Part shown: piece after piece, positions 17,949 to 27,194 of the stretch
Layout of the letters: each line of letters opens with the position of its first letter
Numbering within the stretch: the first letter of the stretch is position 1
From: Thermoplasmata archaeon
GTDB lineage: Archaea > Thermoplasmatota > Thermoplasmata > Lutacidiplasmatales > UBA184
Direction of reading: 5' to 3'
DNA: 33,989 nucleotides
Assembly (NCBI GenBank): GCA_030038895.1
Contig: JASHQX010000056.1
Span: 1 to 33,989 of the forward strand
The notes under the pieces: generated by a model
What the model was told of the DNA's origin: nothing
Database searches by the model: none
What the model saw: the letters and a program-made list of their open reading frames with translations, nothing else
Translations under genes and position numbers: made by a program

Positions 17949-18130
17949 CCGACCTCCAACACGGGGTCGCCTAAGGCCGGACGCGACGCTTCCCAATCTC
18001 CTCAGCGATCGAAGGCGGGATCGGCCGGCAACCGCATCGAGCCGCGTGTTCCCGGTGCCACTCCGCTCGTTCGGAAAGGGAAGGATTCCGAGGCATCGGA
18101 TGCGTTCGGTGCCATTCCGCGTTCATCGGG

Positions 18131-18169
18131 CTCTTGGATCGGGGGCCAGAACTCCGATCCCATCAAGAG
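18131..18169. repeat. Bulged hairpin in a 341-nt intergenic region
   Basis: ctcttg+gatcgg / ccgatc + ccat bulge + caagag, 12 bp in total. Confidence 0.4.
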
Positions 18170-18289
18170 TCTTTCACTTCGATTCGTCGTCAGGCACGGA
18201 CCCCCAGGGTCGGCTAAGGTCTCGGTGACCTTGGCGAAGGGTTCAAGGGTCGGCTTGCTCCGTGGGAGTTCGACCGGGGACGAGCCGAG

Positions 18290-18925
18290 ATGTTCGACTT
18301 CGCCGCGTATGCGGCCCTCATCGTCACCCTATTCGCGATTGTGGACCCGATCGGAACCCTGCCGTTCTTCGTGGCGCTGACCGAGGGATTCAGCGAGGAG
18401 GATCGCGCGTTCATGGTGCGACGGAGCGTTCTCGTTCTCGGAGGCGTCCTGGCTGCCTTCGCCCTCGCGGGCCGGTTCCTGTTCGCGGCGTTCGGATTCA
18501 CGCTCGGTGCGTTCGAAATCGCGGGCGGGATTCTCCTATTCATGATCGCCTACGACATGCTCCGGGGCGAGATTACCCGCACCCGGCTCTCCACCGACGA
18601 TCGTGAGGACGCGATTGCTCGCCGCGACGAGCTGTCGATCGTACCGATCGGGATTCCCCTCCTGGCCGGACCCGGCGCGATCTCGACCGTGATGATCTAC
18701 GAGGGAGAAGCCGGGAGCAATCTGCTGAGCATCCTCGCGGCCTTCGTCGCGATTGCGGTCGTCTCGGCGTCGTCGTTCATAGTCCTGCGCTACGGGCAGC
18801 GCATCTTTCACTATCTCGGCCGCGTGGGGGTCATGGCGCTCACGCGCGTTCTCGGAATCCTCCTTGCCGCGGTCGGCGTGCAGTTCGTCCTCTACGGCGT
18901 TACCGCCGTCTTGCCGCACCTGTAG
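18290..18925 (+). CDS. MarC-family (UPF0056) multi-pass membrane protein
   Basis: IVTLFAIVDPIGTLPFFVALTEGF, IAGGILLFMIAYDMLRG, IVPIGIPLLAGPGAISTVMIY, six hydrophobic segments. Confidence 0.94.
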   Translation: MFDFAAYAALIVTLFAIVDPIGTLPFFVALTEGFSEEDRAFMVRRSVLVLGGVLAAFALAGRFLFAAFGFTLGAFEIAGGILLFMIAYDMLRGEITRTRLSTDDREDAIARRDELSIVPIGIPLLAGPGAISTVMIYEGEAGSNLLSILAAFVAIAVVSASSFIVLRYGQRIFHYLGRVGVMALTRVLGILLAAVGVQFVLYGVTAVLPHL

Positions 18926-19574
18926 GAGGGCGACGTGTGCGCGTCAGCGGCTTCTCCCCCGAGGAGGCGCGGGCGCGCTTCGGCGGCAATTTGCGGACCC
19001 GGGCCAGGAGGGCGCTCGATGGGGTCCTCGGGTTGCGATCCGCGGCCCAGACCATCTCGCCGGCCCGGATCGCGACGGGGAGATCGTTCTCGGCAGGAGG
19101 ATACCCGCACTCGTACTCGTCGGTGTACGCGCAGTAGGGATTGAACGCCCGGTTGAAGTCGAGGTCGTACTCGTCCGATTCGGTGAGCTCGAGCGTGAGG
19201 TAGCGACCCGCCCCGTAGCTCTCAGTCCCGCTCGTCAGGTCTCGGAAGGGAACGAAGGCCGAAGTACCCACCCCCTCTCCGGCATGGTAGACGCGTAGGC
19301 GGAGCGCCTTGCCGCTCAGCTTGAATTCAAGGTCGCCCAAGTAACGCATGACCGACTGGTTGTCGCGGTTCGTCCTCAGGTACGCCTCCTCGGGGGTCGG
19401 ACGCCGGCGCAGAGAGGCCCGGACCCGGTACTTCGGATCGGCCGGGAAGTAGCGGAGGTCATGGAACGGAACCCGGCCGGAAACGAACGGCGACTCCGGG
19501 TGACGGGCCATGAACTCGTTCTTCATCTCCCGCTCGGTCGCGAGCTCCCTCCGCCAGACCTCGTGGCCGGACAT
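18900..19574 (-). CDS. DUF1684-family protein
   Basis: MARHPESPF, GRVPFHDLRYFPADPKYRVRA, FVPFRDLTSGTESYGAGRYLTLE, DFNRAFNPYCAYTDEYECGYPPAENDLPVAIRAGE. Confidence 0.87.
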   Translation of the reverse strand: MSGHEVWRRELATEREMKNEFMARHPESPFVSGRVPFHDLRYFPADPKYRVRASLRRRPTPEEAYLRTNRDNQSVMRYLGDLEFKLSGKALRLRVYHAGEGVGTSAFVPFRDLTSGTESYGAGRYLTLELTESDEYDLDFNRAFNPYCAYTDEYECGYPPAENDLPVAIRAGEMVWAADRNPRTPSSALLARVRKLPPKRARASSGEKPLTRTRRPPTGAARRR

Positions 19575-19600
19575 GGCGACGGGTCGACGAGCGGTCCCCT

Positions 19601-20182
19601 TTAACCCTTCCTTGCGGGTGAGTTCGCCGGTTCGAGAAGGAGGACCATCTCCTCCTCGTCGAAGTACTGGGTACCGCGACGAACCGCACGGGGATAATGG
19701 CCGCAGGGGACGAAGCCCAGCTTGCGGTAGAGCCGCTGGGCCCGCTCGTTGATCGAGAAGACGCTGAGGCGAATCACCTCGAACCGGCCCCGAGACCGGT
19801 CGATCGCATGGCGCATGAGCGCTTCTCCGATTCCGCGGCCGCGGTACGGTGCGTCGACCACGATGCCGAGGACGGCCACATGACCCATCTCCGAGGACGC
19901 GTGGGGCGCCTGCCGGCGAATGTCGCAGCTCCCAACAACATGACCGGCGACCTCCGCGACCGACTTCACCTGGTCTCCGGACAGAACGGCCCTATAGGTC
20001 CGGGCGAACCAGTCGACCTCGTCCTCCGGGGAAGGGCGTTCGCCAAAGAGTGTGATTCCGATCGGCTCGCCGCGGTCGCGCTCGTCGTAGAGGCGGTAGT
20101 AAATATCCCGGAGCTCGGGGAAATCCTCCCACCGCACGTCCCGGATGATCACGTCCGCGCCCGGGGATCGCCCGTCGGTCAC
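19601..20182 (-). CDS. GNAT-family N-acetyltransferase
   Basis: VAVLGIVVDAPYRGRGIGEALMRHAIDRSR (acetyl-CoA motif A), INERAQRLYRKLGFVPCG. GTG start. Confidence 0.92.
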   Translation of the reverse strand: MTDGRSPGADVIIRDVRWEDFPELRDIYYRLYDERDRGEPIGITLFGERPSPEDEVDWFARTYRAVLSGDQVKSVAEVAGHVVGSCDIRRQAPHASSEMGHVAVLGIVVDAPYRGRGIGEALMRHAIDRSRGRFEVIRLSVFSINERAQRLYRKLGFVPCGHYPRAVRRGTQYFDEEEMVLLLEPANSPARKG

Positions 20183-20186
20183 GGGC

Positions 20187-20543
20187 TCAGGCGTAGCCGA
20201 ACTGCCGCTTCGCGAAGTCGCTCATCCGGTCCGGGCTCCAAGGGGGGTCCCAGATCATGTCAACCTTCGCGGACTTGACATTCGGCACCTTCTCGATCGC
20301 GAGCTTGACCTCCTCAGCAAGGATACCGGCGACCGGGCAACCGGGCGCGGTGAGAGTCATTTTCAGGGTGACCTCGTCGCCGCTCCACTCGAACCCGTAG
20401 ATGAGGCCGAGGTCGACGATGTTCATCGGGATCTCGGGATCGTAGATCTGCTTCAGGTTCTCCGTGATCAGTCGCTCGCGCTCGGCGTACGGCCCCGAAG
20501 AGCTCATCGTCGGCGCGGAAGGTGACGCATCGGCCCCCGACAT
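20187..20543 (-). CDS. MIP18/PaaD-like (DUF59) Fe-S assembly-associated protein, SufT-like
   Basis: ITENLKQIYDPEIPMNIVDLGLIYGFEWSGDEVTLKMTLTAPGCPVAGILAEEV, MIWDPPWSPDRMSDFAKRQFGY. Confidence 0.92.
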   Translation of the reverse strand: MSGADASPSAPTMSSSGPYAERERLITENLKQIYDPEIPMNIVDLGLIYGFEWSGDEVTLKMTLTAPGCPVAGILAEEVKLAIEKVPNVKSAKVDMIWDPPWSPDRMSDFAKRQFGYA

Positions 20544-20565
20544 CGACCAACCCAGCGTACGGCCC

Positions 20566-20574
20566 GCTATAAGT
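20566..20574 (-). promoter_or_regulatory. TATA box of the DUF59 gene
   Basis: Minus strand acttatagc ~27 nt upstream of the ATG at 20543. Confidence 0.5.
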
Positions 20575-20617
20575 ATGCGCGGAAACCGGAACCAGCACCC
20601 GAGGAGCCGTCCGGAAC

Positions 20618-20626
20618 GATTTATGT
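20618..20626 (+). promoter_or_regulatory. TATA-like element of mptA
   Basis: gatttatgt, ~27 nt upstream of ATG 20649. Confidence 0.45.
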
Positions 20627-20648
20627 GGACCACCCGTCCCACCCGCCG

Positions 20649-21557
20649 ATGAAGGACGTCCATGCGATGGCCCCGGCGCAGGGGCGGCTCCGTCTCCGTT
20701 CGGTCGGCATCGCGAGAATCCGCAAGCCGCTGACTGTCCAGCGTGCCGGGCGCGAGAACCACCTCTCGGTCACGTTCCGTGTCGCCGTCGACCTTCCCTC
20801 GAGTCGAAAAGGCTCGGACCTCTCGCGCAACGCCGAGATCCTCGCGGAGGTGGTCGACGCCACGGTCACCCGTCCGGTCGAGAGCCTCGAGTCAGCGTGC
20901 TCGTCGATAGCCCGGGAGCTCCTCGCGCGTCACCCGTATGCGACCGAGGCCTCGGTGGAAGCATCCGCGGAGTACTTCCTCCGCCGCGGGATCTCAGAGG
21001 AAAAGCGGAGCTTCGAGGACTACACCCTTCTCGCCGAGGCACGGGCGCGGCGCGCGCAAGACGGAATGGTCGTGCTCGAGCGCGCGGTCGGCGCGGAGGG
21101 AGTCGGGATGACCGCTTGCCCGTGCGCGATGGAGACGTGCCGGGAGGCGTTGACACGTGAGTTCCCCGGTCTCGCGAACCCGGAGTTCCGGGACCTGCCG
21201 ATGATCACGCACAACCAGCGGAACCGGACTCGGCTCGTCTTCGACCTCGACGAGCGATCGGAGGTCGAAGTTGATCGGATGATCGACGCAATCGAGGGGG
21301 CGCAGTCGAGCCCGACGTTCGCCATCCTGAAGCGGGGCGACGAGGGACAGGTCGTCCTCACCGCGCATCGCCACCCGAAGTTTGTTGAGGACGTCCTGCG
21401 CGACCTCCTCTCGAGCCTGCCGAGCCGGTTTACGGAACTTCCTGACGAGACCGGAGTTCGGGCGACCACAGTGAGTGAAGAGTCGATCCATAAGTACAAC
21501 GCCGAGGCGACGCACCGCCTCACCCTGGGCGAATTGCGACATCCTATGGATCGCTAG
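20649..21557 (+). CDS. mptA: GTP cyclohydrolase, MptA/FolE2 type
   Basis: SVGIARIRKPLTVQR, VAVDLPSSRKGSDLSRNAEIL, VGAEGVGMTACPCAMETCRE, ITHNQRNRTRLVFDL, DEGQVVLTAHRHPKFVEDVLRD. ATG 20649 preferred over GTG 20625, which lies in the TATA region. Confidence 0.95.
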   Translation: MKDVHAMAPAQGRLRLRSVGIARIRKPLTVQRAGRENHLSVTFRVAVDLPSSRKGSDLSRNAEILAEVVDATVTRPVESLESACSSIARELLARHPYATEASVEASAEYFLRRGISEEKRSFEDYTLLAEARARRAQDGMVVLERAVGAEGVGMTACPCAMETCREALTREFPGLANPEFRDLPMITHNQRNRTRLVFDLDERSEVEVDRMIDAIEGAQSSPTFAILKRGDEGQVVLTAHRHPKFVEDVLRDLLSSLPSRFTELPDETGVRATTVSEESIHKYNAEATHRLTLGELRHPMDR

Positions 21558-21577
21558 CTAGCCGTTCCGGAGGAGAC

Positions 21578-22873
21578 ATGCCGTATGTGTGGGACGCGGT
21601 CCGCCGGCGACCGGGCCGCGCGGCGCTTACGGCACTCGGGATCGGCCTAGCGGTCGGGCTTGTCGTGATGCTGCTCGCGCTCTCGAACGGTATCGAGACG
21701 AGCGCGTCGACGCTCGCGGCGGAGAGCGGTGTCGACCTTGTCGCGGCGAGCGCCAATACCACCCTCACCAGCGAGGAGTTCCCGCCGATATCGGGGGCCC
21801 ATTCCCTCGCGGAGGAGATTCCGCGGATGGACTCGAACGTCGTGACCGCTAGTCCGTGGCTCGTCGCGGACCTCGTGCTGGGAAACAGTACGCTTCGGAA
21901 CGCGAGCGAGACAGAGTCCGTCCCCTCCGGATGGAGCCCCACCAGCACGGGGACTGTCGGCTGGATCCCATCGGACAACTACGGCATCCAAGTCCCCGAG
22001 CTCTACAACGGGACCGGATTCACCTCTCCCGGCGATCCTCATTATGCGAACGGATCGTACGACGGTCCCTTCACCCACGAGATCGTCCTCGACCAGGCGC
22101 TCGCGACCGTGCTCCACGTCTCGGTCGGCGGCCCGGTCTGGGCGAGCGCCTCCTACCCGCCGACCACGGCTGCACTCCCCGGGTGGTACGCGAACGCGAC
22201 GGAATTCCGGGTGGTCGGGATCTCCGGGCCATTCTGGCTCCTTCCTTCGGCCCTCCTCGCGTTCACGTACCTCTCAGAGCTCCAGACGATCACTGGCGGC
22301 GCGAGCTCGTCGACCGACTTCGCGAGCTTGATCCTCATCCACTTGAACGACCCTACGACGGCCTCGTCCGACCAGGTCCGGATCGCGGCTGCGTTCCCCG
22401 GGCTGTCGGTCTTCACCCTCTCGAACATCCTGGGCGCGGTCCAGCACGTCGTCAACCTCTACCGGACGTTCGGCGAGCTGATCGGGCTCATCGGCCTCGT
22501 CGTCGCCGCGCTCTTCACAACGACGATTCTTCAGATGTCGGTCGACGACCGGAGCCGGGAGCTTGCGCTCCTGCGCGCGGTCGGTTACCGTCGCGCGTCC
22601 GTCGGACTGCTTGTAGTCGAGGAGGCACTCCTCATGGGCGGACTGGGCCTCGCGATCGGGCTGCCAATTGCGTACGGGGGAGCCTACGGGCTGAATCTAC
22701 TCCTGCTCCGCTTTGTTTCGGGCTTGCCGGGTTCCTTCTCCTTCGTCTCGTTCGACCTCGGGGTCCTCGCCACGGGAGTCGCGATCGTCGTGGCGATCGG
22801 GCTCCTCGCCTCGATCGCGCCGGCGGCGCGGGCGATGCTCTTGCCGGTCGCCGAGGAGCTCCGAGCGCCATGA
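21578..22873 (+). CDS. ABC transporter permease, FtsX/MacB-type (paralog 1)
   Basis: N-terminal TM (AALTALGIGLAVGLVVMLLAL), extracytoplasmic domain, C-terminal FtsX-like TMs with DDRSRELALLRAVGYRRASV. Confidence 0.9.
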   Translation: MPYVWDAVRRRPGRAALTALGIGLAVGLVVMLLALSNGIETSASTLAAESGVDLVAASANTTLTSEEFPPISGAHSLAEEIPRMDSNVVTASPWLVADLVLGNSTLRNASETESVPSGWSPTSTGTVGWIPSDNYGIQVPELYNGTGFTSPGDPHYANGSYDGPFTHEIVLDQALATVLHVSVGGPVWASASYPPTTAALPGWYANATEFRVVGISGPFWLLPSALLAFTYLSELQTITGGASSSTDFASLILIHLNDPTTASSDQVRIAAAFPGLSVFTLSNILGAVQHVVNLYRTFGELIGLIGLVVAALFTTTILQMSVDDRSRELALLRAVGYRRASVGLLVVEEALLMGGLGLAIGLPIAYGGAYGLNLLLLRFVSGLPGSFSFVSFDLGVLATGVAIVVAIGLLASIAPAARAMLLPVAEELRAP

Positions 22874-24126
22874 GGGGATTCGGGTGGGGCCGCTCGCTGC
22901 GTCACGTCCGCCTGCAGTGGGTCCTCGCAGTGTCGGCAATCGCCGCCGCGGTAGCGCTCCCCGTCGTACTGATCAGCGTCGGAGGGGGCGTATCGGCGCA
23001 CGAGCTTGCCGACTTGCAGAACGCGGGCTACCAGATCGTGGTGAGCGCCGGCGGTTCCCACGGGATCTCGGGAGCTCATGCCCTCGCCCAGCGGATCGCC
23101 CGGATCGGCTCGGTCACTGTCGCGTCGCCGATCCTGAGCGTCGCGATCGACGCGTTCAACTCGACGAGTCCGACGGCGCCGGTGTCCCCGGTGCTCGCGG
23201 AAGGAGTGGTCCCCGGGCAGTTCACCCCCACACTCGGGCCCACCGAGAGCGGACTCTTCCCCTCCCCGCTACCTCTCGGCGACCCCACCGACCTCGTGCA
23301 CTACGACAATGGGACGTACCGGGGCCCGGCAACCTACGACGTCCTCGTTTCCACTCCCCTCGCCGCGGCGAAGGGAATCCGCGTGGGTCAGCAGATCGTG
23401 CTTTCGCCGAGTACGAACCGGAGCCTCGGGGTCGCGTACAACGTCACGGGCTCGTTCGGCGTGCCCCCGTCGATCCTGGGCCCTACGGGAGCGTTCGCGG
23501 TCCTTCTTCCGCTCTCCGATCTCCAGGTGATGACCGGCTATGGTCCGGCGAACGCCTCCTCTGTCTTCGACGCGGCCGACACGATCGAGGTCGCGGTGGC
23601 GGGTCCGGTTTCCGACAACCCCTCTGCCCTCACCCATGTCCGGGACGAGATCCAGAGCCTGGTCCCGCTCTACGGAGTGACCTCGCTCCTCCAGGAGGCA
23701 CAGCAGCTTGAGTCGGCGAGCGCGGTGCTGACCGGATTCTATCTCGCGCTGTCCTCCGTGGGCCTCTCGGTCGGTCTCATCTTTCTCGCCCTCGTGCTCC
23801 TGCGACGGGTCGAGACCGATCGCCGGTCGATCGCGGTCCGGCGTGCCCTGGGGCTTCCCGCTCGGACGATCGCCGCCGGGATTCTGACCGAAGGCGCCGT
23901 CATCGCGGCGCTCGGCGCGCTCGTGGGGACGTTGGCCGGCTACGTGGTGGTCGAATCGCTGGCGCGATGGGCGACCTCGACCGTGCAAGAGGCCGCATCG
24001 CTCGCCGTATGGGAGCCGTTCACCCTCGGCGCCATCGTAGCCGGCGTCGTCGGCCTCTCGGCGCTCGCGGGCGGCGTCGCGACCCGTGCCGCCCTCCGGG
24101 TCGAGATCACGGAGGCGCTGCGATGA
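22870..24126 (+). CDS. ABC transporter permease, FtsX/MacB-type (paralog 2)
   Basis: Starts at the ATGA overlap with paralog 1. WVLAVSAIAAAVALPVVLISVGGG, TDRRSIAVRRALGLPARTIAAGILTEGAVIAALGALVGTLAGYVVV. Confidence 0.9.
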   Translation: MRGFGWGRSLRHVRLQWVLAVSAIAAAVALPVVLISVGGGVSAHELADLQNAGYQIVVSAGGSHGISGAHALAQRIARIGSVTVASPILSVAIDAFNSTSPTAPVSPVLAEGVVPGQFTPTLGPTESGLFPSPLPLGDPTDLVHYDNGTYRGPATYDVLVSTPLAAAKGIRVGQQIVLSPSTNRSLGVAYNVTGSFGVPPSILGPTGAFAVLLPLSDLQVMTGYGPANASSVFDAADTIEVAVAGPVSDNPSALTHVRDEIQSLVPLYGVTSLLQEAQQLESASAVLTGFYLALSSVGLSVGLIFLALVLLRRVETDRRSIAVRRALGLPARTIAAGILTEGAVIAALGALVGTLAGYVVVESLARWATSTVQEAASLAVWEPFTLGAIVAGVVGLSALAGGVATRAALRVEITEALR

Positions 24127-24830
24127 ACGACGGGGTCCGTCCTCCTCTGATCGAGCTCTCCCGAGCGTCGCGGACCTACGGGGCGAGGACAGCCGACGAG
24201 GTCCGCGCACTGAGGGACGTCGACCTCGCGATCCAGCCCGGGGAGTTTCTCTCGGTCGAAGGTCCGAGCGGATGCGGGAAGACGACGCTCCTCAACTTGC
24301 TCGGCCTCCTCGATTCCCCGACCTCCGGCGAGGTCCGGTGGGACCATCGTCCGGTCGGGTCGCTCTCGGACCGGGACCGTTCGCGGTTGCGCCTGACGGG
24401 GGTGGGGTTCATCTTTCAGCGTTTCTACCTTCTCCCAACCTTGACCGCGCGCGAGAACGTCGAGCTGCCGATGCGGCCGCTCCGGGTCCCCCGGACCGAG
24501 CGGCTCCGCCGGGCCTCGGGCCTCCTTGCGGAGGTCGGGCTCGAGGGACGGGAACGCGCCTTCCCCCACCAGCTGTCCGGAGGCGAGGAGCAGCGGGTGG
24601 CGGTCGCCCGCGCGCTCGCGAACCGCCCCGGCGTCCTCCTCGCCGATGAGCCGACCGGAGAGCTCGACACGGGGAACACCCGGGCGATCCTGGATCTCCT
24701 TGTGAGGGTCCGCGCCGACCGCGACGCGACCCTGATCCTCGTCACACACAACCCCGAAGTCTCGAACCGCGCCCGCCGCCACCTCACCATGCGCGACGGG
24801 GCGGTCGTGCGGGACGTCGGGGAGACGTAG
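24123..24830 (+). CDS. ABC transporter ATP-binding protein (MacB/LolD type)
   Basis: Walker A GPSGCGKTT, signature LSGGEEQRVAVARAL, Walker B VLLADEPTGELD, H-loop LVTHN. ATGA overlap with the preceding permease. Confidence 0.94.
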   Translation: MNDGVRPPLIELSRASRTYGARTADEVRALRDVDLAIQPGEFLSVEGPSGCGKTTLLNLLGLLDSPTSGEVRWDHRPVGSLSDRDRSRLRLTGVGFIFQRFYLLPTLTARENVELPMRPLRVPRTERLRRASGLLAEVGLEGRERAFPHQLSGGEEQRVAVARALANRPGVLLADEPTGELDTGNTRAILDLLVRVRADRDATLILVTHNPEVSNRARRHLTMRDGAVVRDVGET

Positions 24831-24831
24831 G

Positions 24832-26610
24832 ATGGCGCGGATCGCGATCCTTCTCAACGACCGGTGCCACCCCAAGGAATGCCAGTGGGAGTGCCAGGCG
24901 TACTGCCCGCCGGTCCGGATGGGGCAGGAGTGCATCGTCGAGGGGCCGCTCGGCAAGCCGATCATCTCCGAGACGCTCTGCATCGGCTGCGGCATCTGCG
25001 TCCACAAGTGCCCGTTCGACGCGATCAAGATCCTGAACACCCCCGAGGCGAACGAATCGGAGATCGTCCACCGGTACGGATACAACGGCTTCCGTCTCTA
25101 CCGGATGCCGGTCCCGCCGGCCCACGGCATCACCGGCCTCCTCGGGCCGAACGGGACCGGGAAGACGACGGCGCTCCGTCTCCTGGCCGGCCAGGAGGTC
25201 CCCAACCTCGGGGACTACTCGGCGCCGGGCGAATGGGCGAAGGTCCTCGAGCACTACCGCGGCACAGCGTTGCGCGCGCACTTCGAGCGGGTCGCCGACG
25301 GGAAGCTCAAGAGCGTCGTGAAGCCGCAGTACGTCGACCGCCTCGCGGATGAGCCGATAACGGCGCTCGAGTACGTGGGACGATCCGGCGGGAATGCGGA
25401 CCGGGCGCTCGAGGAAGTCGGACTCGCCGACCGCGGCGACCGACCGCTCGCCGAGCTTTCGGGCGGGGAGCTCCAGCTCGCCGCGATCGCGCGGACCGTC
25501 GCGAGCGACGCGGACCTCTACCTCATCGACGAGCCGTCGAGCTACCTCGACATCATCCACCGACTCCACATCGCGCGGCTCCTAAGGCGCCTCGGCGAGA
25601 CGAAGAGCGTCCTGGTCGTCGAGCACGACCTCGCGCTCCTCGACTACCTCGCCGAGCAGGCCCACCTCATCTACGGGGAGGAGGCGGCATTCGGGGTCAT
25701 CAGCCACCCCATCCCGATGCGGACCGCGATCAACACCTACCTCACCGGCTACCTGAAGGACGAGAACGTTCGGTTCCGGACCGAGCCGGTCCGGTTCGTC
25801 GCGCACCCGCCGAAGCCCCCAGTTCGTCAGAACGTCCTCGTTGAGTATCCGGGCCTCGAGAAGGAGTTCCCCCGATTCCACCTCGAGGTCTCGGGGGGAT
25901 CGCTCGCGAAGGGCGAGACGGTCGGCATCGTGGGACCCAACGCGACCGGCAAGACGACGTTCGTGCGGATGCTCGCGGGAGTCGAGACCCCCACGCGAGG
26001 TTCGCCCCCGCCGGGGGTATCGGTCAGCTACAAGCCGCAGTACCTCAAAGCGACGCAGAGCGCGAGCCTGCGGGAGCGCTCGCAGGCCCTCGCGTCGGAC
26101 CCGACGTTCGACTTGAAGCTGTTCGAACGAGAGCTCGTCCCCGGGCTTCACCTCGACGGGATCCTCGATGTCGCGCTCACCGACCTCTCGGGCGGGGAGC
26201 TCCAGCGTTCCGCGGTCGCGCTCGCCCTCGCGCGCCCCGCGACCCTCTACCTTCTGGACGAGCCGTCGGCGTACCTCGACGCGGACGAGCGGATGTCGAT
26301 GGCCCGGCTCATCCGTCGCCAGGTCGAGCGGCAAGCGGTGAGCGCGCTGGTCGTCGACCACGACGTCTACTTCCTTGACCTCGCGTGTGACGCGCTGATG
26401 GTCTTCCGGCCCGAAGCGGCCGACGGCTCGCGGGGGCGGGGCGACGGACCGTTCCCGATGCGGGAGGGGATGAACCGCCTGCTAAAGACGGTGGACGTAA
26501 CGTTCCGGCGGGATGCTGAGACGCTCCGCCCGAGGATCAACCGGGAAGGGTCAGTACTCGACCGCGAGCAGCGGGAAAAGGGCGAGTACTACTACGAGGC
26601 CGCTGCCTGA
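24832..26610 (+). CDS. ABCE1/RLI ribosome-recycling ATPase
   Basis: N-terminal Fe-S domain RCHPKECQWECQAYCPPVRMGQECI and LCIGCGICVHKCPFDAI, twin ABC domains (GPNGTGKTT, LSGGELQLAAIAR, IDEPSSYLDI; GPNATGKTT, LSGGELQRSAVALAL, LDEPSAYLDADERM). Confidence 0.97.
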   Translation: MARIAILLNDRCHPKECQWECQAYCPPVRMGQECIVEGPLGKPIISETLCIGCGICVHKCPFDAIKILNTPEANESEIVHRYGYNGFRLYRMPVPPAHGITGLLGPNGTGKTTALRLLAGQEVPNLGDYSAPGEWAKVLEHYRGTALRAHFERVADGKLKSVVKPQYVDRLADEPITALEYVGRSGGNADRALEEVGLADRGDRPLAELSGGELQLAAIARTVASDADLYLIDEPSSYLDIIHRLHIARLLRRLGETKSVLVVEHDLALLDYLAEQAHLIYGEEAAFGVISHPIPMRTAINTYLTGYLKDENVRFRTEPVRFVAHPPKPPVRQNVLVEYPGLEKEFPRFHLEVSGGSLAKGETVGIVGPNATGKTTFVRMLAGVETPTRGSPPPGVSVSYKPQYLKATQSASLRERSQALASDPTFDLKLFERELVPGLHLDGILDVALTDLSGGELQRSAVALALARPATLYLLDEPSAYLDADERMSMARLIRRQVERQAVSALVVDHDVYFLDLACDALMVFRPEAADGSRGRGDGPFPMREGMNRLLKTVDVTFRRDAETLRPRINREGSVLDREQREKGEYYYEAAA

Positions 26611-26756
26611 TCATCGGCGCCCGGACGGCGTCCGAGAGGATGTCCCGAACGCCCCTTCCGAAGTACGCCACCCTCGAGCCAGTTCCCTTGGCCGTCCGCT
26701 GTTTTCCGATGTCGGCGAACTGGGTCGTTCCTAGGACTCGGCTCGGCCGAGTGACA

Positions 26757-27014
26757 CTAATCGTGCCACCGACCGACCCAGCCCTTGTTGAACCAGACCG
26801 CGATCAGGGCGACGCTAAGGAAGATCGCCGTTGCCATCCCCACTACGCCGGCCCCGAGCAGCTCGAGCCCGGTGACGTTTCCAAGAAAGCGACGGCTGAG
26901 CATGAGAGCGACCAGGCCGAGGATAAGGAAGCCCACCAAACCCGCAGCAAGGATGACCGCGGCGGTCCCCCTCAACTCGGCGAGTTCGTCCGGTGTGACC
27001 CCGACCCCTGCCAC
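26757..27014 (-). CDS. Small two-TM membrane protein, unknown function
   Basis: 85 aa with two hydrophobic helices (AAVILAAGLVGFLILGLVALML; LELLGAGVVGMATAIFLSVALIAVWF) and ATG start. Confidence 0.6.
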   Translation of the reverse strand: MAGVGVTPDELAELRGTAAVILAAGLVGFLILGLVALMLSRRFLGNVTGLELLGAGVVGMATAIFLSVALIAVWFNKGWVGRWHD

Positions 27015-27194
27015 GGTAACCCGGCCCCCCTACGCGATCTGGTGACATAATCCTGTGTCGGAGGGGGAGGAGCGTCCCTTCCTCAACGTGGACTACTCCC
27101 GGGAAACGGCAGCGCGTGCCGGCCCGGATCCTGACGCGGTGGCCCCGGACGTTGCGCGATAGACCCTATCCGCCGGTCGCAGGACGGGGAGCGC

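Noticed and set aside
21856-22869. In-frame 5' extension of permease 2 running 338 codons across permease 1
   Set aside because: Arg/Pro-rich out-of-frame translation of permease 1; the ATG at 22870 with ATGA overlap is the natural start.
23940-25085. 381-aa ORF antisense to the ABC ATPase/ABCE1 junction
   Set aside because: Spans two confident genes on the other strand; no motif.
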